Positions 17,634 through 24,097 of a stretch of 64,000 nt of DNA are shown one piece after another. Below the pieces are notes generated by a model. That model was given only the letters and a program-made list of their open reading frames with translations, was not told the origin of the DNA and ran no database searches. Where the stretch lies: positions 1,302,001 to 1,366,000 of the forward strand of contig JACJVZ010000001.1 in NCBI GenBank assembly GCA_020637445.1. Reading direction: 5' to 3'. Origin of the DNA: Calditrichota bacterium. Its GTDB lineage: Bacteria; Electryoneota; RPQS01. A program made the position numbers and the translations under genes. Numbering within the stretch: position 1 is the first letter of the stretch; every line of letters begins with the position of its first letter.

Positions 17634-17946
17634 AAAAGAAAAAAGCGGCGCGCCGCTTCCCGAAGTTGATCCGATTGTCCACGCTCCCGCCCGGCTGGGA
17701 GTTCTCGCGCTGTTAGCCGTCGTCGACAGCGCGGATTTCACGTTCCTGCAAAAACAAACTGGGCTAACGAACGGTAATCTCTCCACTCACCTCACCAAAT
17801 TGGAATCCGCAGGCTATGTCAAGATCGAAAAGAAATTCGTGTCGCGCGTTCCGAGAACTCTGGTGATGCTGACGAAAGACGGGATGAAAGCGTTGACGGA
17901 CTATCGCAGGCAGATGGAAGAGATTATTCGGGGGTTGCCGAAGTGA
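17623..17946 (+). CDS. Winged-helix transcriptional regulator (HTH_34/MarR-like)
   Basis: The protein has 107 residues, starting at TTG 17623 inside the end of the membrane protein gene (11-base overlap, translational coupling). The body is a single winged helix: RLGVLALLAVV, then the recognition region FLQKQTGLTNGNLSTHLTKLESAGYVKIEKKF and the wing PRTLVMLTKDGMKALTDYR. This is the ArsR/MarR-like small repressor layout with no ligand domain. It probably controls its own two-gene operon. A strong terminator follows 30 bases downstream. Confidence 0.82.
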   Translation: MEPEKEKSGAPLPEVDPIVHAPARLGVLALLAVVDSADFTFLQKQTGLTNGNLSTHLTKLESAGYVKIEKKFVSRVPRTLVMLTKDGMKALTDYRRQMEEIIRGLPK

Positions 17947-17976
17947 GGTCGATAGAATCTGGGCCACAAAATCAAA

Positions 17977-18004
17977 CGGCTCGCCTTTGCAGGCGAGCCG
18001 TTTT
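17977..18004. terminator. Rho-independent terminator after the regulator gene, probably bidirectional
   Basis: CGGCTCGCCT, loop TTGC and AGGCGAGCCG form a perfect 10-bp stem followed by TTTT on the plus strand. An A run precedes it, so it can also serve the minus-strand gene at 18035-18469. Confidence 0.9.
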
Positions 18005-18011
18005 CTTCCCA

Positions 18012-18033
18012 GTCATCCCTTTTAAGGGATGAC
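18012..18033. repeat. Perfect 22-base palindrome next to the terminator
   Basis: GTCATCCCTT is followed at once, after TT, by AAGGGATGAC. It lies 1 base beyond the stop codon of the minus-strand gene and has no T run of its own. The GTCAT ends resemble those of the longer element at 58774-58840. Confidence 0.7.
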
Positions 18034-18034
18034 G

Positions 18035-18469
18035 CTATTCACATAGATTGGCCAAACGGATGTAGGCATCCGAAACTTTGTGCATTTCGGAATACAGCGC
18101 GGCGGAGGGCGCGCCGTAGCTCAGCGTGCGCAGCTCTTTGCAGGCGCGCACGAGATCGGCGGCGGCTTCGTTGTAGAACTTCTTCTGATAGGGAGTGCCG
18201 TCGTCGAGCGAACCTTTGACGTCACGCGCGTAGCTCAACAGCTCCTTGGAATTTTCGCGCAGATATGCGGACTCGGCAGACCAATTGGCTTCGAGCATAG
18301 GAATGAACTTGTTCCAGAACGCTTCCAGTTCCGCCGGAGCGCTGGTGGGCAGATAGTGCGGATCCATGAAGCTGTAGCCCCAATCGGGATCGGCATACGG
18401 GTCATCCGCGGCCATCGCGGCGGTTCCGAACAGCAAAAGTGCAAGTAGTGAAATGCGAATAATAGTCAT
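18035..18469 (-). CDS. Small exported protein of unknown function
   Basis: The protein has 144 residues. Signal peptide MTIIRISLLALLLFGTAAMA ends in an AMA/A cleavage site. The mature part starts with a Pro/Tyr/Asp-rich stretch (DDPYADPDWGYSFMDPHY) and is then almost all alpha-helical, with regular Leu/Ala/Glu spacing and a single Cys second from the C-terminus. It looks like a soluble periplasmic helical bundle. No family or neighbour suggests a function. Confidence 0.7.
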   Translation of the reverse strand: MTIIRISLLALLLFGTAAMAADDPYADPDWGYSFMDPHYLPTSAPAELEAFWNKFIPMLEANWSAESAYLRENSKELLSYARDVKGSLDDGTPYQKKFYNEAAADLVRACKELRTLSYGAPSAALYSEMHKVSDAYIRLANLCE

Positions 18470-18558
18470 AACAGAATTCCTTACCGAAATACTCCCGAGT
18501 TATCGGCTAACCCTTGAAGATACAACTCTCTTGTGTATAAAGCAAGTCTTGCCATTGC

Positions 18559-18703
18559 GGGTCTGGAGACCCACAACGGCGGCCCGAGTTCCGACTCGGT
18601 TGCGCAGACTTTACCCGGCTCGTCGACCAGCGTGGACGCTGGCCCCAGTGTCGCGGTCGCGGTTCCTTCAGGTCAATTCACTACTTCCCTGCCTCTGGCA
18701 GGG
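18559..18703. repeat. Row of four short perfect hairpins in a gene-free spacer
   Basis: The spacer 18470-18786 (317 bases) has no convincing gene. It contains four separate perfect inverted repeats: GGGTCTGGAGACCC (18559-18572), CCGAGTTCCGACTCGG (18584-18599), CCAGCGTGGACGCTGG (18627-18642) and CCCTGCCTCTGGCAGGG (18687-18703). None has a T run. They may be a cluster of extragenic palindromes or a folded RNA. A plus-strand frame of 63 codons spans it but has no ribosome site or known domain. Confidence 0.6.
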
Positions 18704-18786
18704 GCACGCCCGGAAACGGCCTGAGGCCTATAGCAATAGAAAGTAGCTGGCGAACTTATAAAATCCCCGCAAGGGTCGCGCCAATG

Positions 18787-19824
18787 TTAGAATGCGGCAG
18801 CCAACGGAGTTGCGGCCCGGGAATAGGGATGTGCTCCGGGAGGATAAACGGTATCAATCTCGACGGCTTCAGCCGGATCACGCAGGGCCTCTTCCAACGC
18901 GCAAATCGCCACCTCGCACATGGGACCTTCAGGCTCCTTGGTCGTGATCTTTTGCAGCCACAATCCCGGCTGAATCAGGGCATTGACAAATGGATTACTC
19001 GTATGCCGGGCAGAGAACTTGAGTAGTTCAAAGGATAGCCCAGCCACCAGTGGAATCAACGGGAGGTGGACCAGCAACCGAGTCGCGGCATTTTGATAGG
19101 GTCCCCACAGGGCCACCACCGCCGTGTCCACAAGCACAAAGAAGATGATCGCCAAGATGGCGACGATCAATAAAAAGCTCGTCCCGCAGCGGGGATGGAA
19201 GCGCGTCTGTTTTAGGACCTGCGCCGGCTCGAGCGGCTGCCCCTGTTCATAAGCGAAAATCGTCTTGTGTTCCGAACCGTGGTATTGGAAGACGCGGAAG
19301 ATGTCTTTGAACTGTGAAATAAGCCACATGTACCCGACCAACGCGATGATACGGCCAGCACCTGCGACAAGATGGAAGGCCACTTGACCTTGGTCACCGC
19401 CGACGAGGAGCTTAGCCAGCACGTAGGGTAAGTAGAGAAACACTCCAACGCCCACGACAATTGCCACCAACGTCGAAAGATAGCCCAAAACTTTGTCTTT
19501 TGCCGAGACTGGCTTTTTGTTCGACTTATCTTTGGGATCAGCTTGATCCGCCGACCAGTTCAACGCATTCACGCCGACTTTCATCGCTTCAACCATGCCA
19601 ATGGCGCCGCGAATGATCGGCAGGCTATAGAACTTATTCCGCCGTGTAATGGGACGATACGGGTATGCCCTCAGGGCAATTCCGCCGTCCGGCGTGCGCG
19701 CCGCCATGGCCACTCGGTAGGGGCTGCGCATCATCACACCTTCGATCAATGCTTGCCCGCCCATCGCCAGCTCGGTGGACATGTCCTTGCGGTTTGGGGC
19801 GCTTCCGTTATTATTGTTGCTCAT
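18787..19824 (-). CDS. DUF1385 family membrane protein (YqhQ-like)
   Basis: The protein has 345 residues, with AAGGAG upstream of the ATG. The family signature GGQALIEGVMMRSP is at residue 22. Further on come FRVFQYHGSEHKTIFAYEQG and TRFHPRCGTSFLLIVAILAIIFF, both conserved in DUF1385. There are four to five membrane spans in the middle and C-terminal half. The family often sits near rpmE, prfA and prmC; here rpmE is the next gene upstream, separated by a terminator. The biochemical role is unknown. Confidence 0.85.
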   Translation of the reverse strand: MSNNNNGSAPNRKDMSTELAMGGQALIEGVMMRSPYRVAMAARTPDGGIALRAYPYRPITRRNKFYSLPIIRGAIGMVEAMKVGVNALNWSADQADPKDKSNKKPVSAKDKVLGYLSTLVAIVVGVGVFLYLPYVLAKLLVGGDQGQVAFHLVAGAGRIIALVGYMWLISQFKDIFRVFQYHGSEHKTIFAYEQGQPLEPAQVLKQTRFHPRCGTSFLLIVAILAIIFFVLVDTAVVALWGPYQNAATRLLVHLPLIPLVAGLSFELLKFSARHTSNPFVNALIQPGLWLQKITTKEPEGPMCEVAICALEEALRDPAEAVEIDTVYPPGAHPYSRAATPLAAAF

Positions 19825-19854
19825 AATTGCTCACTCCTTGCCCCCAGAATGCAG

Positions 19855-19884
19855 AAAAGGCGATGTCTCGCACAAGACACCGCC
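19855..19884 (-). terminator. Terminator of rpmE
   Basis: On the minus strand GGCGGTGTCT and AGACATCGCC pair over 10 bp around a 6-base loop, followed by TTTT. It lies 23 bases after the rpmE stop. Confidence 0.85.
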
Positions 19885-19907
19885 CGAAAAAACAACTTAC
19901 GTTCTGC

Positions 19908-20123
19908 TTACTTGTTCGCAAACTTCTGATATTTCTTGCGAAACTTATCGACACGACCAGCCGTATCTACTAATTTCTGCTGACCCGTGAAGAACGGATG
20001 GCAGGCAGAGCAGATTTCGACTTTCCATGGGTCCTCATTGCGGGAGCCACGGGTCTGGAATGTATTGCCACAGGCACATTCCACGGTCAGAAGTCGGTAG
20101 GTCGGGTGAAGATCGGGTTTCAT
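19908..20123 (-). CDS. rpmE: Ribosomal protein L31 (zinc-binding form)
   Basis: The protein has 71 residues: N-terminal MKPDLHPTYR, the Cys sites CACGN and CSACHPFFTG, and C-terminal RVDKFRKKYQKF. It is the C+ type, which binds zinc and can act as a zinc store. GAGGAG lies 7 bases upstream. The gene stands alone with its own promoter and terminator. A zinc-uptake cluster is 3.5 kb away. Confidence 0.95.
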   Translation of the reverse strand: MKPDLHPTYRLLTVECACGNTFQTRGSRNEDPWKVEICSACHPFFTGQQKLVDTAGRVDKFRKKYQKFANK

Positions 20124-20149
20124 GACATACTCCTCGAATTAAGACGTAG

Positions 20150-20178
20150 AATATATAGATATTCCTCGAAAATGTCAA
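20150..20178 (-). promoter_or_regulatory. Sigma70-type promoter of rpmE
   Basis: The minus strand has TTGACA, 17 bases and TATATT; the start is about 20 bases before the ATG. Confidence 0.8.
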
Positions 20179-20231
20179 CTCAATAGGGAGACAGCAGGTT
20201 CCCGACAGATTTTATTGCGACATCAATTTAC

Positions 20232-20260
20232 TTGATTTTCCCCTCTTCTGCCACTACCTT
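20232..20260 (+). promoter_or_regulatory. Sigma70-type promoter of the lipoprotein gene at 20267
   Basis: TTGATT, 17 bases and TACCTT. The expected start falls on or within a base or two of the ATG at 20267, so the mRNA may be leaderless. Confidence 0.5.
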
Positions 20261-20266
20261 GCTCAA

Positions 20267-21256
20267 ATGAAAAACATACTGTTTGCCGCATTGGCGCCAT
20301 TTCTACTCTTCGCAGTTTCCTGTACCTCGGAGGACAGCGAGACTCCCATTCCCACTCCAACCGAATCCGTCAAAGGCATTTCCCTGTCGCCGCGCTCTTT
20401 CAGTAGTGCGGATTTCACGACCTTTTTCGAGTTGGTGGACGACGCGGGCCATTATTTGACGTGGGCGGGTGATTGGATGCAGCTTGCCGATTCCAATTCA
20501 GCCGCCGCAGTAGTATGCGCGCTGGCCGCACAATACAACTATGAGCCGGCCATCCTGACAAGCTGGTTCCGCACGGAAGACGGATCACCGATACATGACT
20601 TGACGACGGCGAACAAACAGCTATTTACTCAGTATGTCAGAGATTTTGCCGCGAGATATCAGCCGCCGATCATGGTGCTGGGAGTCGAACTGAACACAGC
20701 CAACGAGTATTCGGCGCAAAACTACACCGAGTTCGCTTCGGCCTTCCCTTCCGCCCGCGACTCCATTCGCCGCGTGTCGCCCAACACAAAAGTCGGCGTC
20801 GATTTTCTGTGGGAAACGATGCTCGGCTATCACGGCGGCCTTTTCGGAGGAGTCAATGATACGACTAATACACAATTCGATTTGATTGACAATTTCCCCT
20901 CGGCGGACTTCATCGGTTTCAATACTTATCCGAGTCTCATATTCGCCGATCCCGATTCTATTCCCGCCGGCCATTACTCGCGTATCGCCGACGTAACAAG
21001 CAAACCGGTTGCGTTCTTCGAGTGCGGCTGGCACTCAGGCGCGAACATTCCCGGTTGGGAGAGCAGCGAAGCAGAACAAGCGAGGTTCGTTTCGAAGTTT
21101 TTTGACTCCACGAATTCGCTTGATCCCATAGCAATCATCTGGTCGTACCTGTTTGATCAGCAAATCGCCGAACCGTTTACGACCATGGGCTTGTGGAACA
21201 GCAGCACAAACTCACCGAAGGCCGCTTGGACGGTGTGGATGGACGCGGAACAATAG
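20267..21256 (+). CDS. Lipoprotein with glycoside-hydrolase-like TIM barrel
   Basis: The protein has 329 residues. The signal FAALAPFLLFAVSC has a Cys at residue 19 (lipobox AVSC), followed by a Ser/Thr/Pro linker. The rest reads like a clan GH-A (beta/alpha)8 enzyme: YLTWAGDW near the N-terminus, PIMVLGVELNTANEY with a candidate acid/base Glu, RVSPNTKVGVDFLWE, FIGFNTYPSL, and KPVAFFECGWHSG with a candidate nucleophile Glu. GH53- or GH5-like activity on a polysaccharide is plausible but not shown. It has no ribosome-binding site and is probably leaderless. A small membrane protein follows 12 bases later. Confidence 0.65.
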   Translation: MKNILFAALAPFLLFAVSCTSEDSETPIPTPTESVKGISLSPRSFSSADFTTFFELVDDAGHYLTWAGDWMQLADSNSAAAVVCALAAQYNYEPAILTSWFRTEDGSPIHDLTTANKQLFTQYVRDFAARYQPPIMVLGVELNTANEYSAQNYTEFASAFPSARDSIRRVSPNTKVGVDFLWETMLGYHGGLFGGVNDTTNTQFDLIDNFPSADFIGFNTYPSLIFADPDSIPAGHYSRIADVTSKPVAFFECGWHSGANIPGWESSEAEQARFVSKFFDSTNSLDPIAIIWSYLFDQQIAEPFTTMGLWNSSTNSPKAAWTVWMDAEQ

Positions 21257-21268
21257 AGAACAGAAATT

Positions 21269-21643
21269 ATGCGCAACGTATTGGCCGTAGTCGTATCGGG
21301 AGTTTGGATTATTCTGTCGGAGTTCGTGCGCAACGAATTCTTCTTCAAGTCGAAGTGGATGGATCACTATGCCAAGCTCGGATTGAGTTTTGAGACTTTG
21401 CCGATCAACGGCATCCTCTGGACTCTTTGGAGCTTCGGGCAGGCTTATCTCATCTTTCGTTTGCTGAAGAAGTTCTCATTTGTGGAGACGATTTGTCTTA
21501 CTTGGTTGGTCTGTTTCGTCATGATGTGGTTTGTCTTATATAATCTGCAAGTGCTGCCAACGGGGTTGCTCGTGTTTGCGGTGCCGTTAAGTTTGCTCGA
21601 GGTTCTGGTTGCGGCGTGGATTGTGCGGAAGGTTGCGGTCTGA
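21269..21643 (+). CDS. Small membrane protein, four predicted spans
   Basis: The protein has 124 residues. Hydrophobic segments lie at about 3-18, 46-63, 71-93 and 97-118. The loop after the first span has FVRNEFFFKSKWMDHYAKLG. It follows the lipoprotein gene by 12 bases and is probably cotranscribed. I recognise no family. Confidence 0.65.
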   Translation: MRNVLAVVVSGVWIILSEFVRNEFFFKSKWMDHYAKLGLSFETLPINGILWTLWSFGQAYLIFRLLKKFSFVETICLTWLVCFVMMWFVLYNLQVLPTGLLVFAVPLSLLEVLVAAWIVRKVAV

Positions 21644-21706
21644 GATTCCGGCGGGGAACCGCGCTGACGCACTTAATCCCCGCTCGGCGAATCGAAGTTC
21701 TGCTAA

Positions 21707-21738
21707 CTTCATATTTCATATTTCATACTTCATATTTT
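21707..21738. repeat. Degenerate tandem ATTTCAT/ACTTCAT repeat
   Basis: CTTCAT, ATTTCAT, ATTTCAT, ACTTCAT and ATTTT follow one another. A related stretch in the opposite orientation is at 23212-23234, so the two flank dinB. Confidence 0.6.
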
Positions 21739-21788
21739 CGGAAGCCCCCCTTTTATCCCCCCGGAAGACCGGAGGGAAACAGAAAAAA

Positions 21789-21811
21789 CTCCCGGTGCCG
21801 CACACCGGGAG
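21789..21811. terminator. Bidirectional terminator between the membrane protein gene and dinB
   Basis: CTCCCGGTG, loop CCGCA and CACCGGGAG form a perfect 9-bp stem, with a T-rich stretch (GTTTTGTTTTTT on the plus strand) after it and an A run before it. It ends the plus-strand pair and possibly dinB. Confidence 0.88.
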
Positions 21812-21900
21812 TTTTGTTTTTTGGTCGCGGCCCGGAGGTGTCTGCCAAGTAACACGTCGGGCCGCATTGGAGCATCCTGTTCTCGAACTACATCATCGTG

Positions 21901-23151
21901 TCAACGCCCGTTCATCCCTTCGAATCTAAATGAAATCGAACCGAATTGGCGGCCCCGCCGAGCCGTGTGAAAGCGATCCTTCGGCCCCAACATATTTCCC
22001 GCATAGCCGATCAAATTCGGCCCGAATCTATCCTTGATGTCGTCGCACGCATGAGTCAGCGAATCCCGATCCTGTCTGGGAGCAAACAACTCCTGTTGAA
22101 GCACTCGTCCCATCGGCACGAGCTGCGACACGTCGACGCCGATTAATCTTACGGGTCGCGACGGATCATAAATCTGCTCGAAGATCATCTTCGCCGCTAT
22201 GAAGATATCTGCCTCCATGTGCACGAAGCGCGCGAGTTTCTTCTGCTGATGCACGGTCTCGAAGCCCTTGTAGCGAACTTTCACCGTCACCACTCTGCCC
22301 GTCAGCCGCGCGGTTCTCATCCGGCGCGCAACTTTCTCGCTCAAGAGCAGGATGCGGCCCAAGATTGCATCCGCGCTGGTTTGATTTTCGAAGAACGTCG
22401 TTTCATGACTCATGGACTTTTCGACCGGAAGATCGTCCGCACGTAATATCGTACTGTTCCCCCCACCCCGCGCCAAAAGCTGCAGTTCCGGTCCGCGCAC
22501 ACCCAATTTGTTGCGCAAAATATCCGTCGGATAGATTGCCAATTCATACAACGTGCGAATTCCCAAACCATTTAGCACGTGCCGAGTCGCGGGACCGACT
22601 CCGTTCATCTCCTCGACGGGCAGCGGGCCCATGATTTCGGCGACTTTCGACGGTGGAATGTGCGTGAAACCCCGCGGCTTGTGCATGCCGCTGGCAAGTT
22701 TAGCCACGCAGCGCGACGCTCCGGCACCGATGGATGCCGTAATACCCACCTCCTGCTCAATCCGTCTTTGAATTTCGTGTGCGACCGCAGCGACACTCGG
22801 CCAATGCCACACGACGTCTGTCATGTCCAAGGCCGCTTCGTCGATGGAAATAAACTCGACTTTGTCCGTGTAGTCGACCAGGATATCGCGCACGCGTCTC
22901 GACGCATCGACATAGCGGCTTGAGTCGGAGCGCACGCAGATCGCCTGCGGACACTTCTGCAGCGCTTCGTGCATCGGCATGCCGGACCTGACTCCGTACT
23001 TGCGGGCTTCATAAGACGCCGTGGTCACGACTCCCCGGCCACCGGGGCTTCCGCCGACCAGAACCGGCTTGCCGCGCAGACTCGGATTGTCGCGCATTTC
23101 GACCGCTGCGAAAAATTGATCGAGATCGAGGTGAAAAATGGTTTTGCTCAT
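21901..23151 (-). CDS. dinB: DNA polymerase IV (Y family, DinB)
   Basis: The protein has 416 residues. The palm motif FHLDLDQFFAAVE is at residue 6, GRGVVTTASYEARKYGVRSGMP is the finger/substrate region, and FISIDEAALD holds the catalytic Asp-Glu pair near 103. The helix-hairpin-helix region reads EMNGVGPATRHVLNGLGI, and the little-finger domain follows. No terminal beta-clamp motif of canonical form is obvious. It does error-prone synthesis past lesions. It lies downstream of a DUF6504-like gene behind LexA-type operators, so it is probably SOS-induced. Confidence 0.95.
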   Translation of the reverse strand: MSKTIFHLDLDQFFAAVEMRDNPSLRGKPVLVGGSPGGRGVVTTASYEARKYGVRSGMPMHEALQKCPQAICVRSDSSRYVDASRRVRDILVDYTDKVEFISIDEAALDMTDVVWHWPSVAAVAHEIQRRIEQEVGITASIGAGASRCVAKLASGMHKPRGFTHIPPSKVAEIMGPLPVEEMNGVGPATRHVLNGLGIRTLYELAIYPTDILRNKLGVRGPELQLLARGGGNSTILRADDLPVEKSMSHETTFFENQTSADAILGRILLLSEKVARRMRTARLTGRVVTVKVRYKGFETVHQQKKLARFVHMEADIFIAAKMIFEQIYDPSRPVRLIGVDVSQLVPMGRVLQQELFAPRQDRDSLTHACDDIKDRFGPNLIGYAGNMLGPKDRFHTARRGRQFGSISFRFEGMNGR

Positions 23152-23174
23152 GGGTGTTACCCTATCAAGTTCCG

Positions 23175-23201
23175 GCCGGGTTGCGCTACGCCTAACCCGG
23201 C
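23175..23201. repeat. Extragenic palindrome between dinB and the DUF6504-like gene
   Basis: GCCGGGTT and AACCCGGC pair over 8 bp around GCGCTACGCCT. Palindromes of this kind (GGGTT...AACCC with a GCGCTACGC loop) recur in many bacterial genomes as extragenic repeats. It sits in the 106-base gap of the presumed operon, 23 bases before dinB. Confidence 0.65.
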
Positions 23202-23211
23202 TCGGCGATGC

Positions 23212-23234
23212 ATGAAATCTGAAATATGAAGAAT
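23212..23234. repeat. AT-rich ATGAAAT-type repeat, inverted relative to 21707-21738
   Basis: Reads ATGAAATCTGAAATATGAAGAAT, the reverse-complement form of the repeat beyond the other end of dinB. Confidence 0.5.
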
Positions 23235-23257
23235 AACGTCGGTCATCCGATTTTCGC

Positions 23258-23518
23258 CTACGTTTCGTGTCTCAAGCGCTCCATGCGCCACGCCTGCGAC
23301 TCGTTGTTGAAAGACAGCTCATAGACCTCAGGACCGTCGCAGCAGACCGAGAAATAGTGGTAGAGGGCCGAGCCGTCCTTTTGGCGCCATGTGCCGTTGA
23401 TGCGAAAGACCTTGTAGACTCGCTCGCGCCAACGGAATTTCAGGGGAGTTAACTTACCATGTTGAAACAGGGCAATAACTTCTATAGGATCAAAGAGTTC
23501 GGTATCACTCATTGTCAT
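23258..23518 (-). CDS. Small DUF6504-like protein upstream of dinB
   Basis: The protein has 86 residues: FDPIEVIALFQHGKLTPLKFRWRERVYKVFRINGTWR, then YHYFSVCCDGPEVYELSFNNESQAWRMERL. The layout PIEV...G.P..F.WR.R.Y.V....W matches small DUF6504-type proteins encoded next to error-prone polymerases. A beta-rich nucleic-acid-associated fold is inference. The first gene after the LexA-type operators, it probably shares the dinB transcript. Start is ATG 23518 or 23512; neither has a good ribosome site. Confidence 0.7.
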   Translation of the reverse strand: MTMSDTELFDPIEVIALFQHGKLTPLKFRWRERVYKVFRINGTWRQKDGSALYHYFSVCCDGPEVYELSFNNESQAWRMERLRHET

Positions 23519-23519
23519 C

Positions 23520-23533
23520 TAAACATCTGTTCA
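23520..23533. promoter_or_regulatory. Second LexA-type operator
   Basis: The minus strand reads TGAACAGATGTTTA, one base off the GAAC-N4-GTTC form. It ends one base before the ATG of the DUF6504-like gene and repeats the TCTTTTGAACA context of the first box. Confidence 0.6.
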
Positions 23534-23574
23534 AAAGACCCGCCAAAGAAATCCGGCTACGTTTTAGGCCGGAA

Positions 23575-23588
23575 TGAACACTTGTTCA
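23575..23588. promoter_or_regulatory. LexA-type operator (SOS box, GAAC-N4-GTTC)
   Basis: The minus strand reads TGAACAAGTGTTCA, a palindrome with the CGAAC-N4-GTTCG layout known for LexA of Gram-positive and several other phyla. It covers the expected transcription start of the promoter at 23595-23623. Confidence 0.75.
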
Positions 23589-23594
23589 AAAGAC

Positions 23595-23623
23595 AAGATA
23601 CGACAAGAAACCAGAAAAGTCAA
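23595..23623 (-). promoter_or_regulatory. Sigma70-type promoter of the DUF6504-like/dinB operon
   Basis: The minus strand has TTGACT, 17 bases and TATCTT; the start is near 23588, inside the LexA-type box. This is the usual arrangement for repression. Confidence 0.75.
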
Positions 23624-23688
23624 GAGGTACCTGTTGAATCTGACTCTGTGGGATCGCTCTTCTTGACAGAGCTCTGTTCGCGACCGCC

Positions 23689-23717
23689 TTGAGAATTCGA
23701 CCATGAAGCCGTATCTT
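23689..23717 (+). promoter_or_regulatory. Candidate promoter of the zinc cluster
   Basis: TTGAGA, 17 bases and TATCTT. The expected start is at about 23724, directly before the ATG at 23725. No convincing Zur box is visible. Confidence 0.45.
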
Positions 23718-23724
23718 AACAGCG

Positions 23725-24012
23725 ATGTTTTCCCGATGGCCCCTAACCCGACTCCTGCTCTCCACGGTATTTTCCGGTCTCCTGCTGACCGCGAATTTCG
23801 CCGTAATCGAACACGGGTGCCACCATCCGGAAGAATCCGCCTCCCACGACTGCGCTCTATGTTGGATATCGTTCTCGCCTGCCGAGAGCATCCCTCAGCA
23901 AACCCTCACCCCACCCTCGCGACCGGAACCGGCGGTATCTTTGCCGGACATCCTTCCGGTTCGCTTCGAGCAGCCCTGCTCGCACGCCCCGCGCTCGCCC
24001 CCCACTCTGTAA
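23725..24012 (+). CDS. Small exported His/Cys-rich protein at the head of the zinc cluster
   Basis: The protein has 95 residues. An N-terminal signal (RLLLSTVFSGLLLTANFAV) is followed by EHGCHHPEESASHDCALCWISF, a dense set of three Cys and four His, and a Pro/Ser-rich tail. The pattern resembles DUF2946-like metal-handling peptides next to metal transporters. Periplasmic metal binding is inference. There is no ribosome site and the promoter start falls next to the ATG. Another ATG at 23703 opens a different frame without a signal peptide and is less likely. Confidence 0.55.
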   Translation: MFSRWPLTRLLLSTVFSGLLLTANFAVIEHGCHHPEESASHDCALCWISFSPAESIPQQTLTPPSRPEPAVSLPDILPVRFEQPCSHAPRSPPTL

Positions 24013-24097
24013 CCTCATTTCCTTCTCAGTAAACACCGTCCGCTTGCGTTGATTGCGATGCGGTGCTCTGTGCTTGTTTCATTCAACGAGGTTACAC

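Noticed and set aside
18533..18724. Plus-strand frame of 63 codons in the hairpin spacer
   Set aside because: No ribosome site, no domain, and the frame is made of the palindromes themselves.
21609..21929. Plus-strand frames running through the 21.7 kb spacer
   Set aside because: They run through a strong terminator and an AT repeat and give low-complexity peptides.
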